64,000 bases of DNA, from NCBI RefSeq assembly GCF_004138215.1, contig NZ_RYYS01000050.1, positions 1 through 64,000 on the forward strand, given 5' to 3'. The number at the start of each line of letters is the position of its first letter. Within the stretch, counting starts at the first letter, position 1. A model generated the notes under the pieces. That model was not told the origin of the DNA, did not search any database, and saw only the letters and a list, made by a program, of their open reading frames with translations. Source of the stretch: Anaerophilus nitritigenes (GTDB lineage: Bacteria; Bacillota; Clostridia; Peptostreptococcales; Thermotaleaceae). A program made the position numbers and the translations under genes. This document shows positions 12,501 to 19,272 of the stretch, piece by piece.

Positions 12501-15286
12501 ATAAAGATGGAAAAGTTATTTTAAAATTCAATCAAGCAGGAACTTATTATTTGTCAGCAGAAAGAATGAATGAAAGCATACGAGATATTTCAAGACCATA
12601 TTGTAAGATTGTAGTAGAAAGAAATATAGTTTTAGATGATGGAGAAGATAATATTTCAAATGAAGATTATGATAAAGAATATTCTAAAGTGATAGATCCA
12701 AATTCAAGCGAAAAAGATATCATAAATGCAACAAAAGAGGTAGCAAATAAGCTAGATAAAAAAGTGAATGAAATGAAAACAGAAAAAGATGCACAAAATA
12801 TAGTAAAAGAGGTAAATGATGTTGTAAAGATTATTGAAAAAGCAGCAGATCGAGTTATTACTGAGGAAGGAGCCAAAGCAGTAGCAAAAGATAGTATAAA
12901 AATTGTAAATTCTTTAGTAAAATCAACAGAAAAATTATCAAAAGATAGTGATCAAAAAGAAATAAGCAAAGCAGTAGATAAAAATATAAAAGTTACAATA
13001 AAAGCAATAGATAAAGTAAATGATACAAAAGAAATGAATAAAGTGGCAGGGGATATGATTGATGCTGCTGGTAAATTAATTGAAAATATAGGAAATAAAA
13101 ATGGAAAAGAAGTTATTGAAAGCACAATCCAAATAGCACAAAAAGCAGTACAAAAAGTTAGTGTGAAAGAATTGGATAAAAAGCTAGTAAAAGTACAACA
13201 AGATAAAGCTATAGCACAAATAGATGTAGATATAATAAAAGAAATGTCTCAAGACACATCATATACAGTAAAAGAAATGAATGAAAAATTAAAATCAAAT
13301 GGTATAGAGGGTACTTTACTAGAAAATAAAGTGATTGTACAAATACCAAAAGTAGAGAAAGAACAAGTAGAAGTAATACTTCCAGCTAATATGATGAAAA
13401 TAGTAAAAGAAAATAAGATAGAAAAAGTAGCTATTCAAACAGAAAATACAATCTTTAATGTAACACCAAACACATGGATTCAAAAAGATGAAAAAATAAC
13501 TTTAAGTTCAAGAATAATAAATCGAAATGATTTAACAACTTTTGAAAAAAATAAAGTACCAAAGCGCTGTATAGTAGTAGATTTAAATGTAAAAATAGGA
13601 GAGCAAAAAATAACTCAATTTAATGAACCTATGCAAGTATCTATACCGTACAATGGAGAAGTTAAAGCTAAAGAAGTAGTACAAGCCTTTTACTTAAATG
13701 AGGATGAAAGTGTAGAAAATATGGGTGGAGTATATGATTTTACTACTAAAATGGTAACATTTGAAACGACTCATTTTAGTAAATACTTTGCTCAAAAGAT
13801 AGTAAAAGAACAAGAAATAAATAAAGAAGCACTAAATGCTGCAAAAAAAATAGCAAGCACTAAAGATGAAAAATATTACACAGAAGAAAGTTATAAAGCT
13901 TTAAAAGAAGTATTAGAAATGCCAGAGACAACACAAGAAGAAGTAGACGCAAAGGTGAAAGCTATAAATAAAGCCATTGAAGAGTTGATCAAAAAATCAG
14001 AAACACCAGAACAACCACAAAATCTAGAAATAATAGTAGAAGGTTTAACAGATGATATGAAAGTAAATAAACCACAACTAACCTTTAAAGCATATGTTAA
14101 AGATCACGAAGACAGCATTAAAGTAATCTTTAACGAAAAAACAATAATAGAACAAGATGAAAAATATTCTGTTACATTACAAGAAGGAAAGAATATAATC
14201 ATAATCAAAGGAGTAGACAAAGCAGGGAATAAAGTAGAAAAAAAATACAGTGTGATCTATGAAAAAGCTAAATCATCAATAGGTAGCTCTGGTGGCGGTG
14301 GAGGAGGAGGTTCATCACTACCAAGTGGAATAAAAGTAGAAAAAGATAAGGATTCAAAAGTAGAAAAATATAATTTAGTCATAGAAATACCAAAGGATGC
14401 AATAGACGAAGAGATGTATGTAAAAATAGAAAAGAAGGAAAATGTATCTAATTTAAAATTAAAAGACAATGAAAAATTAGTAAGCTCTATATATGAAATT
14501 ACAAATGATAAAAATAAAGATTTCAAAAAAGTTATTACTATTACATTACCATTTGAAAAATCAAGCATAGATAAAAATCAAGAAAAGATTAGTATATGCT
14601 ACTATGATGAAAATTATAAACAATGGGTAGAGCTTGAAAATATGAAAGTAGATTTTGAAAAAGGTAAAGTAAGTGGACAAGTTAAACATTTTGCAAGATT
14701 TGCAGTATTAGTAACAAAAGTTCAAAAAGAACAAGAAGAAATCAAAAAGCCAGTAGATCAAGAAGCAAAAGTAGATTTAAAAGATGTGAATGGACACTGG
14801 GCAGAAGGATTTATCAAAGAATTAATACAAAAACAAGCAATCAGTGGATATTCAGATCAAACCTTTAAACCAGATAAAAATATTACAAGAGCAGAATTTG
14901 CAATAGTAGTTATCAAAGCATTTAAACTACAAGATAAAGAAGGAAAAGTCTTTACAGATATAAAAGATCATTGGGCAAAAGATATAATCTCTACAGCATC
15001 AGCATATGGTATCGTATCAGGGTATGAAGATGGAAGCTTTAGACCAGATGAAATAATAACAAGAGAACAAATGGCAGTAATGCTAGTAAAAGCTTCAAAA
15101 TTGGTAAAACAAGAAAATATACAAGTATTTATAGATAGTAAAGATATATCTAGTTGGGCAAAAGATGCTATAGGCACACTAGTAAGTAAAAAAATTATCC
15201 AAGGATATCCAGATGGAAAATTAAAACCACAAGGAAATGCTACAAGAGCAGAAGCCGTAACAGCAATAGTAAAAGTGATGAAGTAA
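3539..15286 (+). CDS. Giant SLH-anchored multi-toroid/DUF4430 surface protein, putative corrinoid-capture protein
   Basis: 3915 residues, start supported by AAAAAGGAGG. Approximate layout: signal peptide 1-29; toroid 1 at 81-355; two bacterial Ig-like (Big_2) domains to 540; toroid 2 to 820; two Big_2 to 1003; toroid 3 to 1275; one Big_2 to 1363; toroids 4, 5 and 6 in tandem to about 2258; DUF4430 at 2258-2361 (GGWMFTLNGK, DGDQIIWYY); Ig-like; a beta-rich module at 2461-2700 (GNAFKGNEEPAGIAV, DTWYYLSGSEY); fibronectin III to 2800; second DUF4430 at 2805-2925 (DGWMYYVNHKF); a helical region 3031-3238 and a beta domain to 3421, both shared with the next gene; FIVAR-like; Ig-like; a Gly/Ser linker near 3581; a ZU5-like domain; three SLH repeats 3744-3915. 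The toroids carry QxxDGGF motifs and end in SMYxxLxI. The B12 riboswitch upstream and the transcobalamin-like domain pairing imply corrinoid binding at the wall. That function is inferred. Confidence 0.85.
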   Translation: MKKSISILLAVAMFFSYIPGIDNLMYVYGQQTVTDHVYEKEKTTTEDVYEENGYKKEVEEVIEKVEIQPLMEEPKTLNYKSEIDDALEKLKEYYKNESLDYISAMAYRHSSKNLNEDIKIIKNNLRKYEPKNEFNCYKGIMEAISIDHDPRAFDYKGDIVNYVDVLAQKQKPTGEFTTLTDGLSYSILALDLASADYDKEKAVEALKNKFEIKKDQAYIKGTSSADLKQTALAMIALSNHKDHVGVPNLLKKCVNYIKVSQQNDGGFGNYSTDPETLGKVIQGLIAVEEDPLTGDYVKNKKNIMDVLMEYQNEDGGFRKGAWKAPSDTKSTEAAFAALADLDRNESMYHALKIKLGDVASKIEIKAEKTEIIKGKSIKLQAKVLDNEDRLVTGQKIKWTSSNPNILEIEKGVVTAKEKGDSIITAQIEENASIKGFINIKVVDAKPSFIKIYLKDQQIKDIKIKKDEIIEITAKVFDQDEVEIKDKEIIWSVEDENKLVKIEKGKITGLSKGNTSIKALCEGIEEICNIEVVTINDIAKDVLDEVKGFYQDKSQYSEIEALGLSYIGEDKKVIGEKIKIDNNLYTPNAYAKNIMMLIAAGLDPRDYKGHNYVEELSRSQNDTGYFKIGSSFTYPTKAEDMILPIIALDMAGAVYNKEKAISFLQNTAKTDKDSKYFDKSYNYNQMEMTAMAMIAMSNHMEIDGVKELVQECKIYLRKYQSKEGAITAPSGSNGYLEDNCKATSVTIQALLSIEEDPFSDEFKKNGNSLLDGLLTFKKENKFKEKKSDFITDDKATALAFAAMTDIYTGKSMYKEIKIQIGNPEKVEIQAENDQKELKIGKKLKLSAKALDKDGKLVPSQQFTWSVSDPAIATINANTGEVTAIGSGTVVITAMVKDFKSAKNTFELKIITVNPNKIEVSVDQDIKEIEEGKKIKINSKVYDTDDDSVENYPVEWTVAPNDLASIDSSGIVTALKEGIIKITGTVQKEDGQEIQGEVTLTIVKGKTNEEKINEAIHDVKEYFNKQDSYDFITSLGLRFTDENISDISSKKNIYSYRNLENDAKNIINIIATNEDPKNYKGKNYIDFILNDKSKFYNDSNAGSITKAIIALDMAGESYEEKEAIDALIGKITKDNDQYYIAGRFAIEDTSYALIALSNHKEKLGAQEAIEGIKKYLKEQQDENGFIESCSDTAIVIQALIAIGENPFSDEWTKIDGYGNKITLLDAILSCKDGEQFKSKPSSTFKSKPATSYSLAALGDLAKNKSMYHELKYVPAGKAKSIKINSENLNLFVGEEKSIEVQAFDENNVLVKNAQIIWESLTSTIVEVKDGKIKALQIGEGKVKVTLQENKDVFDEITVKVIESQDISLNVKVAIDKLVAFYDQHGSYDYMAALASKHIGEEFNVDQQKVASNLRLYRKDYAIHYAKNIMEIIAAGQNPRDYNLKDEKGNIVESKNYVHNLEKAQKKNGEFIVQQTTDQDSVVTLSLSIMALDMADGKYNVEQAVNRLVNMMKDEKYQKDGLYTEIETKALAITALSKHKDIDGVKVTIEECITYIKDNQNEDGGFDHGGYKNNPFAIGTVIQGLVANKIDPMKWVKNGKNMVQILLDRQLDNGGFEYNEQLPSTPNKEIFDDFKCTETAFAALADLYKNKSMYHSIEIKNDVDDEIDEKIKEEIEFLNKAYQQKKILDYLSALSGNLSGLDKQLIQNKIPENKKADRAQFVSKQIMCLIGAGLDPRGALIEKDEVKNFVHELVSSQMVSGDNKGEFILKDSDQNSIEALAYSIIALDMADGKYDQEAAVKRLIQMLNDKDSKTYNEVTTEALVLTALSRHNDIDEVKETIKNLIHFLKSKQNEDGGFDTKSRSLGLKNSTIATGRVIQALIANGIDPIHSKEWIKNDQTMLDGLLKNKILQDNPEKCGYGKGGGQGEAYLHADSTHQAFAALVDLYNHESMFEKLAIKNDGPEITSKERIDKLIKAVNSYYQTDYFIQNQGNLNALETATLKRAGVDLSKWSTDIKHTTKYDTTLKNLSSIITQVSILLDIQKDPKDFEGKNLVQEIVDKLDQSTNPNEYINAVTILDKYNEKYPDQKAVYSIEKTIKKIISNQTDDGGFALRKNISNPRTTGDALLALSKHKDIEGVEESINKAVSYLQSIQKEDGGLYDNVYITGYHADVVRGLLSVEEDLKSQKWMKSGKNPIDALFILWKENNSFDNQKGESINNRGWIEATQKALYTLIDLQEAGYENYYVKDVKISSEIQEPEQTSTVYTAIVVPESGKYVAYSKPQQVTISTKEHNGGLTAFGALQATTTLYKAIGGFVTEIYGIQNKGMGGWMFTLNGKVSDEYADKTIVKDGDQIIWYYSSEGMEGKVPRWDEIEGEISKELKLIVDGISDQMIVNKEEIVFTAKASEQEVNIIVKLGDIVIKPDKDHQYKVLLQNGENNIIIEAIHKEKKIQNVYKVIYIKSSKFATKLIEYTPAPGQFINSKFGTIEDAKSTLNGKNGLISLGGFGGSIVYGFDHPIKNKKGACDFKVYGNAFKGNEEPAGIAVMKDENKNGLADDTWYYLSGSEYNKKGTIKNYQVTYKNPKSAKDVEWIDNQGNSGVIKQNSDHKQAYYPSKENFPHINQNEYTLSGIRINTRTPQWGYADVTPGGDEMNIDWAVDENGNKIDLDEVDFVKVYTAVQMDAGMFGEVSSEVSGIEVLDKVEEDQNPLAKVSVTCEKVTSKEVTLKFSTKNTSAIDHYKIFRDHFDKEIAISKNNIYIDKTVEPNKVYQYKIKAVDTLGNESEFSDILKVKTLADENGNVTPPENKSIKVNVRVEGNKSTMIQPTKVYLSESDLDLNKYGIDRIYKNYMAIHPTIKTLEEKGISYDCKNSDYNFVTMINGLKMNTVNEGKDGWMYYVNHKFANRGLSEYSIHDGDSIVWFFAEDHTNYWYAWFDKEQIKTKTGQDVVLNLQGSHYDMDSGNVLTTSIQDATILVNNEKYKWNEEFVKTDKDGKVILKFNQAGTYYLSAERMNESIRDISRPYCKIVVERNIVLDDGEDNISNEDYDKEYSKVIDPNSSEKDIINATKEVANKLDKKVNEMKTEKDAQNIVKEVNDVVKIIEKAADRVITEEGAKAVAKDSIKIVNSLVKSTEKLSKDSDQKEISKAVDKNIKVTIKAIDKVNDTKEMNKVAGDMIDAAGKLIENIGNKNGKEVIESTIQIAQKAVQKVSVKELDKKLVKVQQDKAIAQIDVDIIKEMSQDTSYTVKEMNEKLKSNGIEGTLLENKVIVQIPKVEKEQVEVILPANMMKIVKENKIEKVAIQTENTIFNVTPNTWIQKDEKITLSSRIINRNDLTTFEKNKVPKRCIVVDLNVKIGEQKITQFNEPMQVSIPYNGEVKAKEVVQAFYLNEDESVENMGGVYDFTTKMVTFETTHFSKYFAQKIVKEQEINKEALNAAKKIASTKDEKYYTEESYKALKEVLEMPETTQEEVDAKVKAINKAIEELIKKSETPEQPQNLEIIVEGLTDDMKVNKPQLTFKAYVKDHEDSIKVIFNEKTIIEQDEKYSVTLQEGKNIIIIKGVDKAGNKVEKKYSVIYEKAKSSIGSSGGGGGGGSSLPSGIKVEKDKDSKVEKYNLVIEIPKDAIDEEMYVKIEKKENVSNLKLKDNEKLVSSIYEITNDKNKDFKKVITITLPFEKSSIDKNQEKISICYYDENYKQWVELENMKVDFEKGKVSGQVKHFARFAVLVTKVQKEQEEIKKPVDQEAKVDLKDVNGHWAEGFIKELIQKQAISGYSDQTFKPDKNITRAEFAIVVIKAFKLQDKEGKVFTDIKDHWAKDIISTASAYGIVSGYEDGSFRPDEIITREQMAVMLVKASKLVKQENIQVFIDSKDISSWAKDAIGTLVSKKIIQGYPDGKLKPQGNATRAEAVTAIVKVMK
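3779..10310 (+). repeat. Six diverged alpha/alpha-toroid coding repeats
   Basis: Six homologous units of roughly 0.8-0.9 kb encode toroid domains (starts near 3779, 5155, 6556, 7625, 8521 and 9421). Each contains AKNIMxxIxAGxDPR-like, SIxALDMAxxxYD, ALxALSxHKDIxGV, QNEDGGF and AALxDLxxxxSMY motifs, although units 1 and 6 are more diverged. Units 1-4 are separated by Ig-like domains, while units 4-6 are directly adjacent. The units differ enough in DNA sequence that they look like old intragenic duplications. Confidence 0.75.
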
Positions 15287-15324
15287 AAGATAAAGTAATA
15301 AAATGAATAAAAAAGATAAGTTTT

Positions 15325-15363
15325 AAAAAGAGAATTCTTTTATAAAAAAGGATTCTCTTTTTT
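15325..15363 (+). terminator. Terminator after the giant gene
   Basis: AAAAAGAGAATTC pairs with GGATTCTCTTTTTT and a T run follows, 39 bases after the stop codon of the giant gene. Confidence 0.85.
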
Positions 15364-15426
15364 GTGTGTGTAATACAAATAAGAAAATAAAACTCTTTAT
15401 ATACAATCACTACATTTAGGTTAAAG

Positions 15427-15455
15427 TTGAAATTATATATAGAATCAGTTAAAAT
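15427..15455 (+). promoter_or_regulatory. Sigma-A-like promoter abutting the third surface-protein gene
   Basis: TTGAAA, a 17-base spacer and TAAAAT form a near-consensus promoter. Transcription would begin at about 15462, which is at or after the first ATG (15461). Translation would then need to be leaderless or to start at the in-frame ATG at 15503. Confidence 0.5.
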
Positions 15456-15460
15456 ATACC

Positions 15461-18256
15461 ATGTGTTCAAACAAAATAATTAATTATTACATTTTTCTTA
15501 CAATGGTAAAAGAAAAATATCAACTCATTTTTAATACTTCAGCTGCAAATTATGCAAAAAATATTATGGCTTTAATAGAAACAGGACAAGACCCTAAAAA
15601 TATGGTAGATGAATTACTAAGTAAACAGACAATAGAAGGGAAGTTTATTGTTCAGGGATGGGATGATTATCCATCTACTCAAGCTTATTGTATTCTTGCT
15701 CTAGATTTATCAAATGCTGATTATGATACACAAAAATCAGTCAAATCTCTTATAAAATATCAAAATACAGATGGAACGTTTGGCGAATATAGAGATATAG
15801 ATACTTTGGCTATGTCTATTATGGGGCTTTCTAATCATAAAGACATAGAAGGCGTAAATGAAGCAATACAAAAGGCTGTACATAAATTACAGTTAGAAAA
15901 GAACAATATTATAAATAATGATAATGCAAATACATTAGCAACAGTGATTCAAGGGCTTGTTTCTGTAGGAGAAAATCCTTTACAGAGTCAATGGAGAGTA
16001 GATCAAAAAACTATGCTCAATGCTATGTTAAAGTATCAAAATGAAGGTAATTTTGGAAATGATTTAGCTACAGAACAAGTATTTGCAGCTTTATCTGATT
16101 TATATCAAAAACAATCAATGTATACAAAACAATCTATTTCTACAGAAGGTTTTGAAGATTATTTCATTTCTACTAAAAATGATGGATCAGGATCTGGAGG
16201 AGGCTCTATTGAACAAGGAGATGAAGCTTTTATTTCCATCAAAGGATATAATAATGATCCCAATATATCTAAAACAAAAATAAAATTGCAAAAAGGAGAT
16301 ACAGTTTTATCTGTAACAAAAAGAATTTTAAAGGATAAAAATATAAGCTATGTGTTAAATGAGCAAAAAAGTTATTTTAAGCGTATAGGAAAATATGGAG
16401 AATTTGATCAAGGAGCAAAAAGTGGATGGGAATATAAATTAAATGGAGAAAAAGTACAAAAAAGTGTAGATGATTGTAGTGTGAAAAATAAAGATGAAAT
16501 AGAGTGGATTTATACTACAGATTATACAAAGAGTTCTTCAGCAAATACAGAAGAAGATGAAATTACGAAAGAAATAGACAAAATACAAGATATTTTAAAT
16601 AATACAAATATAAATGAAGGAGATATTAAAAAAGCAGTAAAGAATGTAATAGATCAATTGAATAAAAAAGCAGAAGATATAAAAACAGAAGCGGATGCAA
16701 AAAATTTAGTATCTTATGGTAAAGAAATTTCTAACTCTATACAAAATGCTACAGAAAAAATAAAAAGTGAAGAAACAGCAAAAAATTTGCTAAAAGAAAA
16801 TGTAAGAATACTAAATATTTTAGCGAAATCTACAGAAAAACTATCGAAAGAAGAGAATCAAAAGGAAGTAAGTGAAGTTGTATCAAAAAATATTTATAAT
16901 ACTTTAAAATTAATCAATAAGGTAAATGATCCAAAAGAAGTAGTGAGTTTAGCAGGAAACATCATAGATGAAAGTGGAAAAGTATTAAAAGTCATAGGAA
17001 AAGAAAATGGAGAAGAAATAGCAAAAAGTATTATAGATATGGCTCAAAGTACAATCAATAAATGGAGTATAATACAAGTAAAAAAAATAGAAGATGAAAG
17101 TGAAAAATCAGTAGCTCAGCTAGATGAAAATATAATCAAAGAAACAGCAAAAAATATAGAAAATACTACAAAAGAGATAAAGAAAAAATTAAATAAAAAT
17201 GGTATTGAAGCTAATCTGATAGAAAATAAAATGATGATTCAAATACCAAGTATAAGCAAAAAAGAAGTAGAAACTATATTACCAGCAAATACAATAAAAA
17301 TATTAAAAGAAAACAATATAGAAAAAGTGATTATAAAAACAGAAAAAGCAGTGTTTACTCTTACATCCACTACGTTTGATGAAGTAAAAGACAATATTAT
17401 ATTAAAAGTAAAGGAAATAGAAAAAAATACATGGACTTTTTTAATACCAAAAGAAAGTATAGTAGTAGATTTGACAGCTCATATAGGAGAAAAATCTATT
17501 AAAGAATGTAAAGAAAAAATAAAAGTATCTATTCCATATAATGGAGAATTTAAAACAGGAGAAATAGTACAAGTATTTTATCTAAAAGACAATGGTACTA
17601 TAGAAAATATGGGTGGAGAATATGATTTAGATACAAATATGGTAACTTTTGAAACAAGTCATTTTAGTAAATACTTTGCTCAAAAAGTAGAAAATGGAGA
17701 AGAAATAGGATTTCATGATTTAAAAGATTATGAATGGGCAAAAGAAGCTATAGAAGAAATGGCTCAAAAGGGAATTATTAATGGAAGAAGTAAAGATGTA
17801 TTTGATCCGAGTGCATCTATTACAAGAGCAGAATTTGTGACTTTTATTACAAAAATGCTTGGATTAAATATAGAAGATATAAATATAAGCTTTACAGACG
17901 TAGAAGATTCTGCTTGGTATACTCCATATGTAGAAACTGCTTACAAAAATGGACTCATCAGTGGAAAAAGTGAAGCTGTATTTGATCCAAATGGAAAAAT
18001 TACAAGAGAAGAGATGGCAGTAATTATTGGAAAGGTATTGATACAAAAAGGATACACAAAGGAAAGTCTAGAGGAATTAGAAAGATTTAGTGATAAAGCC
18101 AATATAGCACCTTGGGCAAATGAGGATGTAGCATTATGTGTAAAAGAATCTATCATTAGTGGAATGACAGATAAAACATTTATCCCAAAAGAAAATGCAA
18201 ATAGAGCCCAAGCAGCTATAATGCTTTACAAATTATACCATTTAGTTGTAGAATAA
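15461..18256 (+). CDS. SLH-anchored toroid/DUF4430 protein, apparently 5'-truncated
   Basis: 931 residues from the first ATG; neither 15461 nor the in-frame ATG at 15503 has a ribosome binding site. Layout: toroid about 20-235 (AKNIMALIETGQDPKN, YQNTDGTFGEY), a Gly/Ser linker, DUF4430 at 256-356 (SGWEYKLNGEKV), a helical region 366-557, a beta domain to 744 and three SLH repeats from 748. The helical and beta parts closely match residues 3031-3421 of the giant protein. Unlike its relatives it has no signal peptide and lacks the first toroid helices (about 60 residues), so the original 5' end seems lost. As written it would not be exported by Sec, which argues for a decaying gene, although the remaining frame is intact and a good promoter sits upstream. 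A frameshift or assembly gap is possible. Confidence 0.65.
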   Translation: MCSNKIINYYIFLTMVKEKYQLIFNTSAANYAKNIMALIETGQDPKNMVDELLSKQTIEGKFIVQGWDDYPSTQAYCILALDLSNADYDTQKSVKSLIKYQNTDGTFGEYRDIDTLAMSIMGLSNHKDIEGVNEAIQKAVHKLQLEKNNIINNDNANTLATVIQGLVSVGENPLQSQWRVDQKTMLNAMLKYQNEGNFGNDLATEQVFAALSDLYQKQSMYTKQSISTEGFEDYFISTKNDGSGSGGGSIEQGDEAFISIKGYNNDPNISKTKIKLQKGDTVLSVTKRILKDKNISYVLNEQKSYFKRIGKYGEFDQGAKSGWEYKLNGEKVQKSVDDCSVKNKDEIEWIYTTDYTKSSSANTEEDEITKEIDKIQDILNNTNINEGDIKKAVKNVIDQLNKKAEDIKTEADAKNLVSYGKEISNSIQNATEKIKSEETAKNLLKENVRILNILAKSTEKLSKEENQKEVSEVVSKNIYNTLKLINKVNDPKEVVSLAGNIIDESGKVLKVIGKENGEEIAKSIIDMAQSTINKWSIIQVKKIEDESEKSVAQLDENIIKETAKNIENTTKEIKKKLNKNGIEANLIENKMMIQIPSISKKEVETILPANTIKILKENNIEKVIIKTEKAVFTLTSTTFDEVKDNIILKVKEIEKNTWTFLIPKESIVVDLTAHIGEKSIKECKEKIKVSIPYNGEFKTGEIVQVFYLKDNGTIENMGGEYDLDTNMVTFETSHFSKYFAQKVENGEEIGFHDLKDYEWAKEAIEEMAQKGIINGRSKDVFDPSASITRAEFVTFITKMLGLNIEDINISFTDVEDSAWYTPYVETAYKNGLISGKSEAVFDPNGKITREEMAVIIGKVLIQKGYTKESLEELERFSDKANIAPWANEDVALCVKESIISGMTDKTFIPKENANRAQAAIMLYKLYHLVVE

Positions 18257-18266
18257 AATAAATAAT

Positions 18267-18297
18267 AAAAACTGCTAGAATATGCTAGCAGTTTTTA
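18267..18297 (+). terminator. Terminator after the third surface-protein gene
   Basis: AAAAACTGCTAG and CTAGCAGTTTTT flank a 6-base loop just after the stop codon. It separates this gene from the ECF transporter operon. The 93 bases before ecfT contain no riboswitch that I can recognise. Confidence 0.85.
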
Positions 18298-18390
18298 TTA
18301 CAAAAGAAAAAGGTAAACACACGAAAGAAATCGCTATATGAAGAGCAATCGTATTTTTAAATTATATTTTAATAAAGATCAGGTGATAAA

Positions 18391-19272
18391 ATGAAATTTC
18401 ATCCATTAACAATGATATTGTTTTCTATAACTTTGCTATTTATGACCCTTGTATATTCTCATCCCGTATATATTGGTTCTATACTTTTATTTATGATTAT
18501 GAGTATATGCACTTTAGGAGAAGGTAAAAAGATCATAAGTAGCGTAAAGTACGGAATTTATGGAGCAATACTTATAATTATCGTTAATCCTTTAGTATAT
18601 CATGAAGGAAGAATGGTTATTTATGAAGGAATAAGACTTCCCATCATAGGAAGATTTAAAATTACTCTAGAAGCTTTGGCTTATGGTGGAAATAGTGCTT
18701 TAAAGCTCATTTGTATTTTATTAATCTTTGCTTTTTATGGAGTCATGACAGATCGTGATGATACTTTTAGTTTTTTTTCAAAATATGCTCACAAATTGAC
18801 ACTTACTTTATCTATGACCATTAATATGATTCATAGACTGAAGCTAGAGGTTTTAAGGGTAAAGGATGTAATGATCTTAAGGGGAGTCAATTTTAAAGAA
18901 AAAAAGATCATAAAAAGAGTAAAAGCTTATTATCCAATATTAAAGGTTATTTTTATATCCTCTTTGGAAGGATCTTTAGATCGAGCAGAGTCTCTTTATT
19001 CAAGGGGATACGGAAAATATATAAGAACTTCTTATTCAAAGCTTGAGATGAAGGGAAGAGATTATTTATTTTTAAGTTTAAATACTATTGTATTAGCGGT
19101 ATTCATATATGGATTATTGTCAGAAAAAGGATTGGTGCTGTTTTATCCTACTTTTACAGGTTTTCATATAGAGAATCTTTTATTTGTAATTTGGATAGAT
19201 GTAGCCCTATTTAGTTGTGTTTTACTATTATGGGGGTGTATGAGATGGAAATTTCTAAAATACAAGATTTAA
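18391..19272 (+). CDS. ecfT: ECF transporter transmembrane component EcfT
   Basis: 293 residues with AGGTGAT as ribosome binding site. It is a membrane protein with four to six hydrophobic segments and, in the cytoplasmic coupling part, two Arg-Gly signatures (MILRGVNF near residue 163 and SLYSRGYGK near 206). EcfT proteins use these to dock onto the two ATPase subunits and pass their movement to the substrate-binding S component. The gene overlaps the following ATPase gene, so the two are translationally coupled. The genes for all ECF parts lie together here, which suggests a dedicated (group I) transporter and not a shared one. Substrate is not visible from this subunit. Confidence 0.88.
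   Translation: MKFHPLTMILFSITLLFMTLVYSHPVYIGSILLFMIMSICTLGEGKKIISSVKYGIYGAILIIIVNPLVYHEGRMVIYEGIRLPIIGRFKITLEALAYGGNSALKLICILLIFAFYGVMTDRDDTFSFFSKYAHKLTLTLSMTINMIHRLKLEVLRVKDVMILRGVNFKEKKIIKRVKAYYPILKVIFISSLEGSLDRAESLYSRGYGKYIRTSYSKLEMKGRDYLFLSLNTIVLAVFIYGLLSEKGLVLFYPTFTGFHIENLLFVIWIDVALFSCVLLLWGCMRWKFLKYKI

Noticed and set aside
3539-15286. CRISPR array or DNA-level tandem repeat in the giant gene
   Set aside because: Similarity between units is at protein level, with long, diverged units of about 0.8-0.9 kb and no short identical repeats.
2-18297. Mobile element or phage origin for the surface-protein array
   Set aside because: No transposase, integrase, terminal repeats or tRNA target is seen. 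Tandem gene duplication explains the pattern.
19215-19245. Upstream ATG (19215) as the start of the ECF ATPase gene
   Set aside because: It has no ribosome binding site and adds ten atypical residues, whereas ATG 19245 follows GGGGGTG and begins a typical ABC N-terminus.
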